The position numbers and the translations under genes are program-made. A DNA stretch of 64,000 bases, from the NCBI RefSeq assembly GCF_050003625.1, contig NC_134398.1, positions 20,100,997 to 20,164,996 on the forward strand, read 5' to 3'. The number at the start of each line of letters is the position of its first letter. The stretch's first letter is position 1. The notes beneath the pieces were generated by a model. It was given only the letters and a program-made list of their open reading frames with translations, searched no databases and had not been told where the DNA came from. Source of the stretch: Haematobia irritans (Eukaryota; Arthropoda; Insecta; Diptera; Muscidae). Positions 37,350 to 50,600 of this stretch are shown here, one piece after another.

Positions 37350-40300
37350 TCTCCTTAAATATGCGTCCTAGAGCGAAAAGGACGATAATTCGTGACCACC
37401 CCTCAAAAATCAAAATTTTGATGAAAATTCTCAAAAAATTGAATTTTTTATATGAAAAACTTATTTTGGCCATATCTCCTTAAATATGCGTCCTACAGCG
37501 AAAAGGACGATAATTCGTGACCACCCTTCAAAAATCAAAATTTTGATGAAAATTCTCAAAAAATTGAAATTTTTATATGAAAAACTTATTTTGGCCATAT
37601 CTCCTTAAATATGCGTCCTAGAGCGAAAAGGACGATAATTCGTGACCACCCCTCAAAAATCAAAATTTTGATGAAAATCCTTGAAAAATTGAAATTTTTA
37701 TACGAAAAACTTATTTTGGCCATATCTCCTTAAATATGCGTCCTAGAGCGAAAAGGACGATAATTCGTGACCACCCCTCAAAAATCAAAATTTTGATGAA
37801 AATTCTCAAAAAATTTAAATTTTCATATGAAAAACTTATTTTGGCCATATCTCCTTAAATATGCGTCCTAGAGCGAAAAGGACGATAATTCGTGACCACC
37901 CCTCAAAAATCAAAATTTTGATGAAAATTCTCAAAAAATTGAAATTTTCATATGAAAAACTTATTTTGGACATATCTCCTTAAATATGACGATAATTCGT
38001 GACCACCCCTCAAAAATCAAAATTTTGATGAAAATTCTCAAAAAATTGAAATTTTTATATGAAAAACTTATTTTGGCCATATCTCCTTAAATATGCGTCC
38101 TACAGCGAAAAGGACGATAATTCGTGACCACCCCTCAAAAATCAAAATTTTGATGAAAATTCTCAAAAAATTGAAATTTTCATATGAAAAACTTATTTTG
38201 GACATATCTCCTTAAATATGACGATAATTCGTGACCACCCCTCAAAAATCAAAATTTTGATGAAAATTCTCAAAAAATTGAAATTTTTATATGAAAAACT
38301 TATTTTGGCCATATCTCCTTAAATATGCGTCCTAGAGCGAAAAGGACGATAATTCGTGACCACCCCTCAAAAATCAAATTTTTGATGAAAATCCTTGAAA
38401 AATTGAAATATTTATACGAAAAACTTACTTTGGCCATATCTCCTTAAATATGCGTTCTAGAGCGAAAAGGACGATAATTCGTGACCACCCCTCAAAAATC
38501 AAAATTTTGATGAAAATTCTCAAAAAATTGAAATTTTTATATGAAAAACTTATTTTGGCCATATCTCCTCAAATATGCGTCCTAGAGCGAAAAGGACGAT
38601 AATTCGTGACAACCCCTCAAAAATCAAAATTTTGATGAAAATTCTCAAAAAATTGAAATTTTTATATGAAAAACTTATTTTGGCCATATCTCCTTAAATA
38701 TGCGTCCTAGAGCGAAAAGGACGATAATTCGTGACCACCCCTCATAAATCAAAATTTTGATGAAAATTCTCAAAAAATTGAAATTTTCATATGAAAAACT
38801 TATTTTGGCCATATCTCCTTAAATATGCGTCCTAGAGCGAAAAGGACGATAATTCGTGACCACCACTCAAATATCAAAATTTTGATGAAAATCCTTGAAA
38901 AATTGAAATTTTTATACGAAAAACTTATTTTGGCCATATCTCCTTAAATATGCGTCCTAGAGCGAAACGGACGATAATTCGTGACCACCCCTCAAAAATC
39001 AAAATTTTGATGAAAATCCTTGAAAAATTGAAATTTTTATATGAAAAACTTATTTTGGCCATATCTCCTTAAATATGCGTCCTACAGCGAAAAGGATGAT
39101 AATTCGTGACCACCCTTCAAAAATCAAAATTTTGATGAAAATCCTTGAAAAATTAAAATTTTTATATGAAAAACTTATTTTGGCCATATCTCCTTAAATA
39201 TGCGTCCTAGAGCGAAAAGGACGATAATTCGTGACCACCCCTCAAAAATCAAAATTTTGATGAAAATCCTTGAAAAATTGAAATTTTTATACGAAAAACT
39301 TATTTTGGCCATATCTCCTTAAATATGCGTCCTAGAGCGAAAAGGACGATAATTCGTGACCACCCCTCAAAAATCAAAATTTTGATGAAAATTCTCAAAA
39401 AATTGAAATTTTTATATGAAAAACCTATTTTGGCCATATCTCCTTAAATATGCGTCCTAGAGCGAAAAGGACGATAATTCGTGACCACCCCTCAAAAATC
39501 AAAATTTTGATGAAAGTTCTCAAAAAATTGAAATTTTTATATGAAAAACTTATTTTGACCATATCTCCTTAAATATGCGTCCTAGAGCGAAAAGGACGAT
39601 AATTCGTGACCACCCCTCATAAATCAAAATTTTGATGAAAATTCTCAAAAAATTTAAATTTTTGTATGAAAAACTTATTTTGGCCATATCTCCTTAAATA
39701 TGCGTCCTAGAGCGAAAAGGACGATGAAATTTGATGAAAATCCTTGAAAAATTGAAATTTTTATATGAAAAACTTATTTTGGCCATATCTCCTTAAATAT
39801 GCGTCCTAGAGCGAAAAGGACGATAATTCGTGACCACCCCTCAAAAATCAAAATTTTGATGAAAATCCTTGAAAAATTTAAATTTTTATACGAAAAACTT
39901 ATTTTGGCCATATCTCCTTAAATATGCGTCCTAGAGCGAAAAGGACGATAATTCGTGACCACCACTCAAAAATCAAAATTTTGATGAAAATCCTTGAAAA
40001 ATTAAAATTTTTATACGAAAAACTTATTTTGGCCATATCTCCTTAAATATGCGTCCTAGAGCGAAAAGGACGATAATTCGTGACCACCCCTCATAAATCA
40101 AAATTTTGATGAAAATTCTCAAAAAATTGAAATTTTCATATGGAAAACTTATTTTGGCCATATCTCCTTAAATATGCGTCCTACAGCGAAAAGGACGATA
40201 ATTCGTGACCACCCTTCAAAAATCAAAATTTTGATGAAAATTCTCAAAAAATTGAAATTTTTATATGAAAAACTTATTTTGGCCATATCTCCTTAAATAT

Positions 40301-41997
40301 GCGTCCTAGAGCGAAAAGGACGATAATTCGTGACCACCCCTCAAAAATCAAAATTTTGATGAAAATCCTTGAAAAATTGAAATTTTTATACGAAAAACTT
40401 ATTTTGGCCATATCTCCTTAAATATGCGTCCTAGAGCGAAAAGGACGATAATTCGTGACCACCCCTCAAAAATCAAAATTTTGATGAAAATTCTCAAAAA
40501 ATTTAAATTTTCATATGAAAAACTTATTTTGGCCATATCTCCTTAAATATGCGTCCTAGAGCGAAAAGGACGATAATTCGTGACCACCCCTCAAAAATCA
40601 AAATTTTGATGAAAATTCTCAAAAAATTGAAATTTTCATATGAAAAACTTATTTTGGACATATCTCCTTAAATATGACGATAATTCGTGACCACCCTTCA
40701 AAAATCAAAATTTTGATGAAAATTCTCAAAAAATTGAAATTTTTATATGAAAAACTTATTTTGGCCATATCTCCTTAAATATGCGTCCTACAGCGAAAAG
40801 GACGATAATTCGTGACCACCCCTCAAAAATCAAAATTTTGATGAAAATCCTTGAAAAATTGAAATTTTTATACGAAAAACTTATTTTGGCCATATCTCCT
40901 TAAATATGCGTCCTAGAGCGAAAAGGACGATAATTCGTGACCACCCCTCAAAAATCAAAATTTTGATGAAAATTCTCAAAAAATTTAAATTTTCATATGA
41001 AAAACTTATTTTGGCCATATCTCCTTAAATATGCGTCCTAGAGCGAAAAGGACGATAATTCGTGACCACCCCTCAAAAATCAAAATTTTGATGAAAATTC
41101 TCAAAAAATTGAAATTTTCATATGAAAAACTTATTTTGGACATATCTCCTTAAATATGACGATAATTCGTGACCACCCCTCAAAAATCAAAATTTTGATG
41201 AAAATTCTCAAAAAATTGAAATTTTTATATGAAAAACTTATTTTGGCCATATCTCCTTAAATATGCGTCCTACAGCGAAAAGGACGATAATTCGTGACCA
41301 CCCCTCAAAAATCAAAATTTTGATGAAAATTCTCAAAAAATTGAAATTTTCATATGAAAAACTTATTTTGGACATATCTCCTTAAATATGACGATAATTC
41401 GTGACCACCCCTCAAAAATCAAAATTTTGATGAAAATTCTCAAAAAATTGAAATTTTTATATGAAAAACTTATTTTGGCCATATCTCCTTAAATATGCGT
41501 CCTAGAGCGAAAAGGACGATAATTCGTGACCACCCCTCAAAAATCAAATTTTTGATGAAAATCCTTGAAAAATTGAAATATTTATACGAAAAACTTACTT
41601 TGGCCATATCTCCTTAAATATGCGTTCTAGAGCGAAAAGGACGATAATTCGTGACCACCCCTCAAAAATCAAAATTTTGATGAAAATTCTCAAAAAATTG
41701 AAATTTTTATATGAAAAACTTATTTTGGCCATATCTCCTCAAATATGCGTCCTAGAGCGAAAAGGACGATAATTCGTGACAACCCCTCAAAAATCAAAAT
41801 TTTGATGAAAATTCTCAAAAAATTGAAATTTTTATATGAAAAACTTATTTTGGCCATATCTCCTTAAATATGCGTCCTAGAGCGAAAAGGACGATAATTC
41901 GTGACCACCCCTCATAAATCAAAATTTTGATGAAAATTCTCAAAAAATTGAAATTTTCATATGAAAAACTTATTTTGGCCATATCTCCTTAAATATG

Positions 41998-44665
41998 CGT
42001 CCTAGAGCGAAAAGGACGATAATTCGTGACCACCACTCAAATATCAAAATTTTGATGAAAATCCTTGAAAAATTGAAATTTTTATACGAAAAACTTATTT
42101 TGGCCATATCTCCTTAAATATGCGTCCTAGAGCGAAACGGACGATAATTCGTGACCACCCCTCAAAAATCAAAATTTTGATGAAAATCCTTGAAAAATTG
42201 AAATTTTTATATGAAAAACTTATTTTGGCCATATCTCCTTAAATATGCGTCCTACAGCGAAAAGGATGATAATTCGTGACCACCCTTCAAAAATCAAAAT
42301 TTTGATGAAAATTCTCAAAAAATTGAAATTTTTATATGAAAAACTTATTTTGGCCATATCTCCTTAAATATGCGTCCTAGAGCGAAAAGGATGATAATTC
42401 GTGACCACCCTTCAAAAATCAAAATTTTGATGAAAATTCTCAAAAAATTGAAATTTTTATATGAAAAATTTATTTTGGCCATATCTCCTTAAATATGCGT
42501 CCTAGAGCGAAAAGGACGATAATTCGTGACCACCCTTCAAAGATCAAAATTTTGATGAAAATTGTCAAAAAATTGAAATCAAAAATCAAAATTTTGATGA
42601 AAATCCTTGAAAAATTGAAATTTTTATACGAAAAACTTATTTTGGCCATATCTCCTTAAATATGCGTCCTAGAGCGAAAAGGACGATAATTCGTGACCAC
42701 CCCTCAAAAATCAAAATTTTGATGAAAATCCTTGAAAAATTGAAATTTTCATATGAAAAACTTATTTTGGCCATATCTCCTTAAATATGCGTCCTAGAGC
42801 GAAAAGGACGATAATTCGTGACCACCCCTCATAAATCAAAATTTTGATGAAAATTCTCAAAAAATTGAAATTTTCATATGAAAAACTTATTTTGGCCATA
42901 TCTCCTTAAATATGCGTCCTAGAGCGAAAAGGACGATAATTCGTGACTACCACTCAAAAATCAAAATTTTGATGAAAATCCTTGAAAAATTGAAAATTTT
43001 ATACGAAAAACTTATTTTGGCCATATCTCCTTAAATATGCGTCCTAGAGCGAAACGGACGATAATTCGTGACCACCCCTCAAAAATCAAAATTTTGATGA
43101 AAATACTTGAAAAATTGAAATTTTTATATGAAAAACTTATTTTGGCCATATCTCCTTAAATATGCGTCCTACAGCGAAAAGGACGATAATTCGTGACCAC
43201 CCTTCAAAAATCAAAATTTTGATGAAAATTCTCAAAAAATTGAAATCAAAAATCAAAATTTTGATGAAAATCCTTGAAAAATTGAAATTTTTATACGAAA
43301 AACTTATTTTGGCCATATCTCCTTAAATATGCGTCCTAGAGCGAAAAGGACGATAATTCGTGACCACCACTCAAATATCAAAATTTTGATGAAAATCCTT
43401 GAAAAATTGAAATTTTTATACGAAAAACTTATTTTGGCCATATCTCCTTAAATATGCGTCCTAGAGCGAAACGGACGATAATTCGTGACCACCCCTCAAA
43501 AATCAAAATTTTGATGAAAATCCTTGAAAAATTTAAATTTTTATATGAAAAACTTATTTTGGCCATATCTCCTTAAATATGCGTCCTACAGCGAAAAGGA
43601 TGATAATTCGTGACCACCCTTCAAAAATCAAAATTTTGATGAAAATTCTCAAAAAATTGAAATTTTTATATGAAAAACTTATTTTGGCCATATCTCCTTA
43701 AATATGCGTCCTAGAGCGAAAAGGATGATAATTCGTGACCACCCTTCAAAAATCAAAATTTTGATGAAAATTCTCAAAAAATTGAAATTTTTATATGAAA
43801 AATTTATTTTGGCCATATCTCCTTAAATATGCGTCCTAGAGCGAAAAGGACGATAATTCGTGACCACCCTTCAAAGATCAAAATTTTGATGAAAATTGTC
43901 AAAAAATTGAAATCAAAAATCAAAATTTTGATGAAAATCCTTGAAAAATTGAAATTTTTATACGAAAAACTTATTTTGGCCATATCTCCTTAAATATGCG
44001 TCCTAGAGCGAAAAGGACGATAATTCGTGACCACCCCTCAAAAATCAAAATTTTGATGAAAATCCTTGAAAAATTGAAATTTTCATATGAAAAACTTATT
44101 TTGGCCATATCTCCTTAAATATGCGTCCTAGAGCGAAAAGGACGATAATTCGTGACCACCCCTCATAAATCAAAATTTTGATGAAAATTCTCAAAAAATT
44201 GAAATTTTCATATGAAAAACTTATTTTGGCCATATCTCCTTAAATATGCGTCCTAGAGCGAAAAGGACGATAATTCGTGACTACCACTCAAAAATCAAAA
44301 TTTTGATGAAAATCCTTGAAAAATTGAAAATTTTATACGAAAAACTTATTTTGGCCATATCTCCTTAAATATGCGTCCTAGAGCGAAACGGACGATAATT
44401 CGTGACCACCCCTCAAAAATCAAAATTTTGATGAAAATACTTGAAAAATTGAAATTTTTATATGAAAAACTTATTTTGGCCATATCTCCTTAAATATGCG
44501 TCCTACAGCGAAAAGGACGATAATTCGTGACCACCCTTCAAAAATCAAAATTTTGATGAAAATTCTCAAAAAATTGAAATCAAAAATCAAAATTTTGATG
44601 AAAATCCTTGAAAAATTGAAATTTTTATACGAAAAACTTATTTTGGCCATATCTCCTTAAATATG
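41998..44665 (+). repeat. 1334-bp tandem segmental duplication of satellite
   Basis: Markers recur at +1334: ccactcaaatatc at 42037 and 43371, caaagatc with the rare attgtcaaaa at 42541 and 43875, and the long-monomer junction tgaaatcaaaaatc at about 43241 and 44575. By eye the copies (41998-43331 and 43332-44665) differ at a single noted base near 42199/43533, which suggests a very recent event. The block is partly repeated again at +3168 (44.7-45.8 kb). Confidence 0.87.
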
Positions 44666-47600
44666 CGTCCTAGAGCGAAAAGGACGATAATTCGTGACCA
44701 CCCCTCAAAAATCAAATTTTTGATGAAAATCCTTGAAAAATTGAAATATTTATACGAAAAACTTACTTTGGCCATATCTCCTTAAATATGCGTCCTAGAG
44801 CGAAAAGGACGATAATTCGTGACCACCCCTCAAAAATCAAAATTTTGATGAAAATTCTCAAAAAATTGAAATTTTTATATGAAAAACTTATTTTGGCCAT
44901 ATCTCCTCAAATATGCGTCCTAGAGCGAAAAGGACGATAATTCGTGACAACCCCTCAAAAATCAAAATTTTGATGAAAATTCTCAAAAAATTGAAATTTT
45001 TATATGAAAAACTTATTTTGGCCATATCTCCTTAAATATGCGTCCTAGAGCGAAAAGGACGATAATTCGTGACCACCCCTCATAAATCAAAATTTTGATG
45101 AAAATTCTCAAAAAATTGAAATTTTCATATGAAAAACTTATTTTGGCCATATCTCCTTAAATATGCGTCCTAGAGCGAAAAGGACGATAATTCGTGACCA
45201 CCAGTCAAAAATCAAAATTTTGATGAAAATCCTTGAAAAATTGAAATTTTTATACGAAAAACTTATTTTGGCCATATCTCCTTAAATATGCGTCCTAGAG
45301 CGAAACGGACGATAATTCGTGACCACCCCTCAAAAATCAAAATTTTGATGAAAATCCTTGAAAAATTGAAATTTTTATATGAAAAACTTATTTTGGCCAT
45401 ATCTCCTTAAATATGCGTCCTACAGCGAAAAGGATGATAATTCGTGACCACCCTTCAAAAATCAAAATTTTGATGAAAATTCTCAAAAAATTGAAATTTT
45501 TATATGAAAAACTTATTTTGGCCATATCTCCTTAAATATGCGTCCTAGAGCGAAAAGGATGATAATTCGTGACCACCCTTCAAAAATCAAAATTTTGATG
45601 AAAATTCTCAAAAAATTGAAATTTTTATATGAAAAATTTATTTTGGCCATATCTCCTTAAATATGCGTCCTAGAGCGAAAAGGACGATAATTCGTGACCA
45701 CCCTTCAAAGATCAAAATTTTGATGAAAATTCTCAAAAAATTGAAATCAAAAATCAAAATTTTGATGAAAATCCTTGAAAAATTGAAATTTTTATACGAA
45801 AAACTTATTTTGGCCATATCTCCTTAAATATGCGTCCTAGAGCGAAAAGGACGATAATTCGTGACCACCCCTCAAAAATCAAAATTTTGATGAAAATCCT
45901 TGAAAAATTGAAATTTTCATATGAAAAACTTATTTTGGACATATCTCCTTAAATATGCGTCCTAGAGCGAAAAGGACGATAATTCGTGACCACCCCTCAA
46001 AAATCAAAATTTTGATGAAAATTCTCAAAAAATTGAAATTTTTATATGAAAAACTTATTTTGGCCATATCTCCTTAAATATGCGTCCTAGAGCGAAAAGG
46101 ACGATAATTCGTGACCACCCCTCAAAAATCAAAATTTTGATGAAAATCCTTGAAAAATTGAAATTTTTATACGAAAAACTTATTTTGGCCATATCTCCTT
46201 AAATATGCGTCCTAGAGCGAAACGGACGATAATTCGTGACCACCCCTCAAAAATCAAAATTTTGATGAAAATCCTTGAAAAATTTAAATTTTTATATGAA
46301 AAACTTATTTTGGCCATATCTCCTTAAATATGCGTCCTAGAGCGAAAAGGATGATAATTCGTGACCACCCTTCAAAAATCAAAATTTTGATGAAAATCCT
46401 TGAAAAATTGAAATTTTTATACGAAAAACTTATTTTGGCCATATCTCCTTAAATATGCGTCCTAGAGCGAAACGGACGATAACTCATGACCACCCCTCAA
46501 AAATCAAAATTTTGATGAAAATTCTCAAAAAATTGAAATTTTCATATGAAAAACTTATTTTGGCCATATCTCCTTAAATATGCGTCCTACGGCGAAAAGG
46601 ACGATAACTCGTGACCACCCCTCAAAAATCAAAATTTTGATGAAAATTCTCAAAAAATTGAAATTTTTATATGAAAAACTTATTTTGGCCATATCTCCTT
46701 AAATATGCGTCCTAGAGCGAAAAGGACGATAATTCGTGACCACCCCTCAAAAATCAAAATTTTGATGAAAATCCTTGAAAAATTGAAATTTTTATACGAA
46801 AAACTTATTTTGGCCATATCTCCTTAAATATGCGTCCTAGAGCGAAAAGGACGATAATTTGTGACCACCCCTCAAAAATCAAAATTTTGATGAAAATTCT
46901 CAAAAAATTGAAAGTTTTATATGAAAAACTTATTTTGGCCATATCTCCTTAAATATGCGTCCTAGAGCGAAAAGGACAATAATTCGTGACCACCCCTCAA
47001 AAATCAAAATTTTGATGAAAATTCTCAAAAAATTGAAATTTTCATATGAAAAACTTATTTTGGCCATATCTCCTTAAATATGCGTCCTAGAGCGAAAAGG
47101 ACGATAATTCGTGACCACCCCTCAAAAATCAAAATTTTGATGAAAATCCTTGAAAAATTGAAATTTTTATATGAAAAACTTATTTTGGCCATATCTCCTT
47201 AAATATGCGTCCTACAGCGAAAAGGATGATAATTCGTGACCACCCTTCAAAAATCAAAATTTTGATGAAAATTCTCAAAAAATTGAAATTTTTATATGAA
47301 AAACTTATTTTGGCCATATCTCCTTAAATATGCGTCCTAGAGCGAAAAGGACGATAATTCGTGACCACCCCTCAAAAATCAAAATTTTGATGAAAATTCT
47401 CAAAAAATTGAAATTTTTATATGAAAAACTTATTTTGGCCATATCTCCTTAAATATGCGTCCTAGAGCGAAAAGGACGATAATTCGTGACCACCCCTCAA
47501 AAATCAAAATTTTGATGAAAATTCTCAAAAAATTTAAATTTTCATATGAAAAACTTATTTTGGACATATCTCCTTAAATATGCGTCCTTGAGCGAAAAGG

Positions 47601-50600
47601 ACGATAATTCGTGACCACCCCTCAAAAATCAAAATTTTGATGAAAATTCTCAAAAAATTGAAATTTTTATATGAAAAACTTATTTTGGCCATATCTCCTT
47701 AAATATGCGTCCTAGAGCGAAAAGGACGATAATTCGTGACCACCCCTCATAAATCAAAATTTTGATGAAAATCCTTGAAAAATTGAAATTTTTATACGAA
47801 AAACTTATTTTGGCCATATCTCCTTAAATATGCGTCCTAGAGCGAAAAGGACGATAATTCGTGACCACCCCTCAAAAATCAAAATTTTGATGAAAATCCT
47901 TGAAAAATTGAAATTTTTATACGAAAAACTTATTTTGGCCATATCTCCTTAAATATGCGTCCTAGAGCGAAAAGGACGATAATTCGTGACCACCCCTCAA
48001 AAATCAAAATTTTGATGAAAATTCTCAAAAAATTGAAATTTTTATATGAAAAACTTATTTTGGCCATATCTCCTTAAATATGCGTCCTACGGCGAAAAGG
48101 ACGATAACTCGTGACCACCCCTCAAAAATCAAAATTTTGATGAAAATCCTTGAAAAATTGAAATTTTTATACGAAAAACTTATTTTGGCCATATCTCCTA
48201 AATATGCGTCCTAGAGCGAAAAGGACGATAATTCGTGACCACCCCTCAAAAATCAAAATTTTGATGAAAATTCTCAAAAAATTGAAATTTTTATATGAAA
48301 AACTTATTTTGGCCATATCTCCTTAAATATGCGTCCTAGAGCGAAAAGGACGATAATTCGTGACCACCCCTCAAAAATCAAAATTTTGATGAAAATTCTC
48401 AAAAAATTGAAATTTTCATATGAAAAACTTATTTTGGCCATATCTCCTTAAATATGCGTCCTAGAGCGAAAAGGACGATAATTCGTGACCACCCCTCAAA
48501 AATCAAAATTTTGATGAAAATTCTCAAAAAATTGAAATTTTTATATGAAAAACTTATTTTGGCCATATCTCCTTAAATATGCGTCCTAGAGCGAAAAGGA
48601 CGATAATTCGTGACCACCCCTCAAAAATCAAAATTTTGATGAAAATCCTTGAAAAATTGAAATTTTTATATGAAAAACTTATTTTGGCCATATCTCCTTA
48701 AATATGCGTCCTAGAGCGAAAAGGACGATAATCCGTGACCACCCCTCAAAAATCAAAATTTTGATGAAAATCCTCGAAAAATTGAAATTTTTATACGAAA
48801 AACTTATTTTGGCCATATCTCCTTAAATATGCGTCCTAGAGCGAAACGGACGATAATTCGTGACCACCCCTCAAAAATCAAAATTTTGATGAAAATCCTT
48901 GAAAAATTGAAATTTTTATATGAAAAACTTATTTTGGCCATATCTCCTTAAATATGCGTCCTAGAGCGAAAAGGACGATAATTCGTGACCACCCTTCAAA
49001 GATCAAAATTTTGATGAAAATTCTCAAAAAATTGAAATCAAAAATCAAAATTTTGATGAAAATCCTTGAAAAATTTAAATTTTTATACGAAAAACTTATT
49101 TTGGCCATATCTCCTTAAATATGCGTCCTAGAGCGAAAAGGACGATAATTCGTGACCACCCCTCAAAAATCAAAATTTTGATGAAAATCCTTGAAAAATT
49201 GAAATTTTCATATGAAAAACTTATTTTGGACATAACTCCTTAAATATGCGTCCTAGAGCGAAAAGGACGATAATTCGTGACCACCCCTCAAAAATCAAAA
49301 TTTTGATGAAAATTCTCAAAAAATTGAAATTTTTATATGAAAAACTTATTTTGGCCATATCTCCTTAAATATGCGTCCTAGAGCGAAAAGGACGATAATT
49401 CGTGACCACCCCTCATGAATCAAAATTTTGATGAAAATTCTCAAAAAATTGAAATTTTCATATGAAAAACTTATTTTGGCCATATCTCCTTAAATATGCG
49501 TCCTAGAGCGAAAAGGACGATAATTCGTGACTACCACTCAAAAATCAAAATTTTGATGAAAATCCTTGAAAAATTGAAATTTTTATACGAAAAACTTATT
49601 TTGGCCATATCTCCTTAAATATGCGTCCTAGAGCGAAACGGACGATAATTCGTGACCACCCCTCAAAAATCAAAATTTTGATGAAAATCCTTGAAAAATT
49701 GAAATTTTTATATGAAAAACTTATTTTGGCCATATCTCCTTAAATATGCGTCCTAGAGCGAAAAGGATGATAATTCGTGACCACCCTTCAAAAATCAAAA
49801 TTTTGATGAAAATCCTTGAAAAATTGAAATTTTTATACGAAAAATTTATTTTGGCCATATCTCCTTAAATATGCGTCCTAGAGCGAAACGGACGATAATT
49901 CGTGACCACCCTTCAAAGATCAAAATTTTGATGAAAATTCTCAAAAAATTGAAATCAAAAATCAACATTTTGATGAAAATCCTTGAAAAATTGAAATTTT
50001 TATACGAAAAACTTATTTTGGCCATATCTCCTTAAATATGCGTCCTAGAGCGAAAAGGACGATAATTCGTGACCACCCCTCAAAAATTAAAATTTTGATG
50101 AAAATCCTTGAAAAATTGAAATTTTCATATGAAAAACTTATTTTGGACATATCTCCTTAAATATGCGTCCTAGAGCGAAAAGGACGATAATTCGTGACCA
50201 CCCCTCAAAAATCAAAATTTTGATGAAAATTCTCAAGAAATTGAAATTTTTATATGAAAAACTTATTTTGGCCATATCTCCTTAAATATGCGTCCTAGAG
50301 CGAAAAGGACGATAATTCGTGACCACCCCTCATAAATCAAAATTTTGATGAAAATTCTCAAAAAATTGAAATTTTCATATGAAAAACTTATTTTGGCCAT
50401 ATCTCCTTAAATATGCGTCCTAGAGCGAAAAGGACGATAATTCGTGACTACCACTCAAAAATCAAAATTTTGATGAAAATCCTTGAAAAATTGAAATTTT
50501 TATACGAAAAACTTATTTTGGCCATATCTCCTTAAATATGCGTCCTAGAGCGAAAAGGACGATAATTCGTGACCACCCCTCAAAAATCAAAATTTTGATG

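Larger units (their letters stand above)
35034..42300 (+). repeat. Nested segmental duplications of 3296 and 3170 bp
   Basis: Rare markers recur at fixed offsets: caaatttttgatg at about 35078 and 38374 and gatgaaatttg at 36425 and 39721 (both +3296), then caaatttttgatg at 38374 and 41544, gcgttctag at 38451 and 41621, and the 107-bp unit at 38221 and 41391 (all +3170). The second copy contains an extra tandem piece of about 481 bp (107-bp units at 40679 and 41160). The MITE at 37.1 kb lies between matching blocks and is present once only. Confidence 0.85.
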
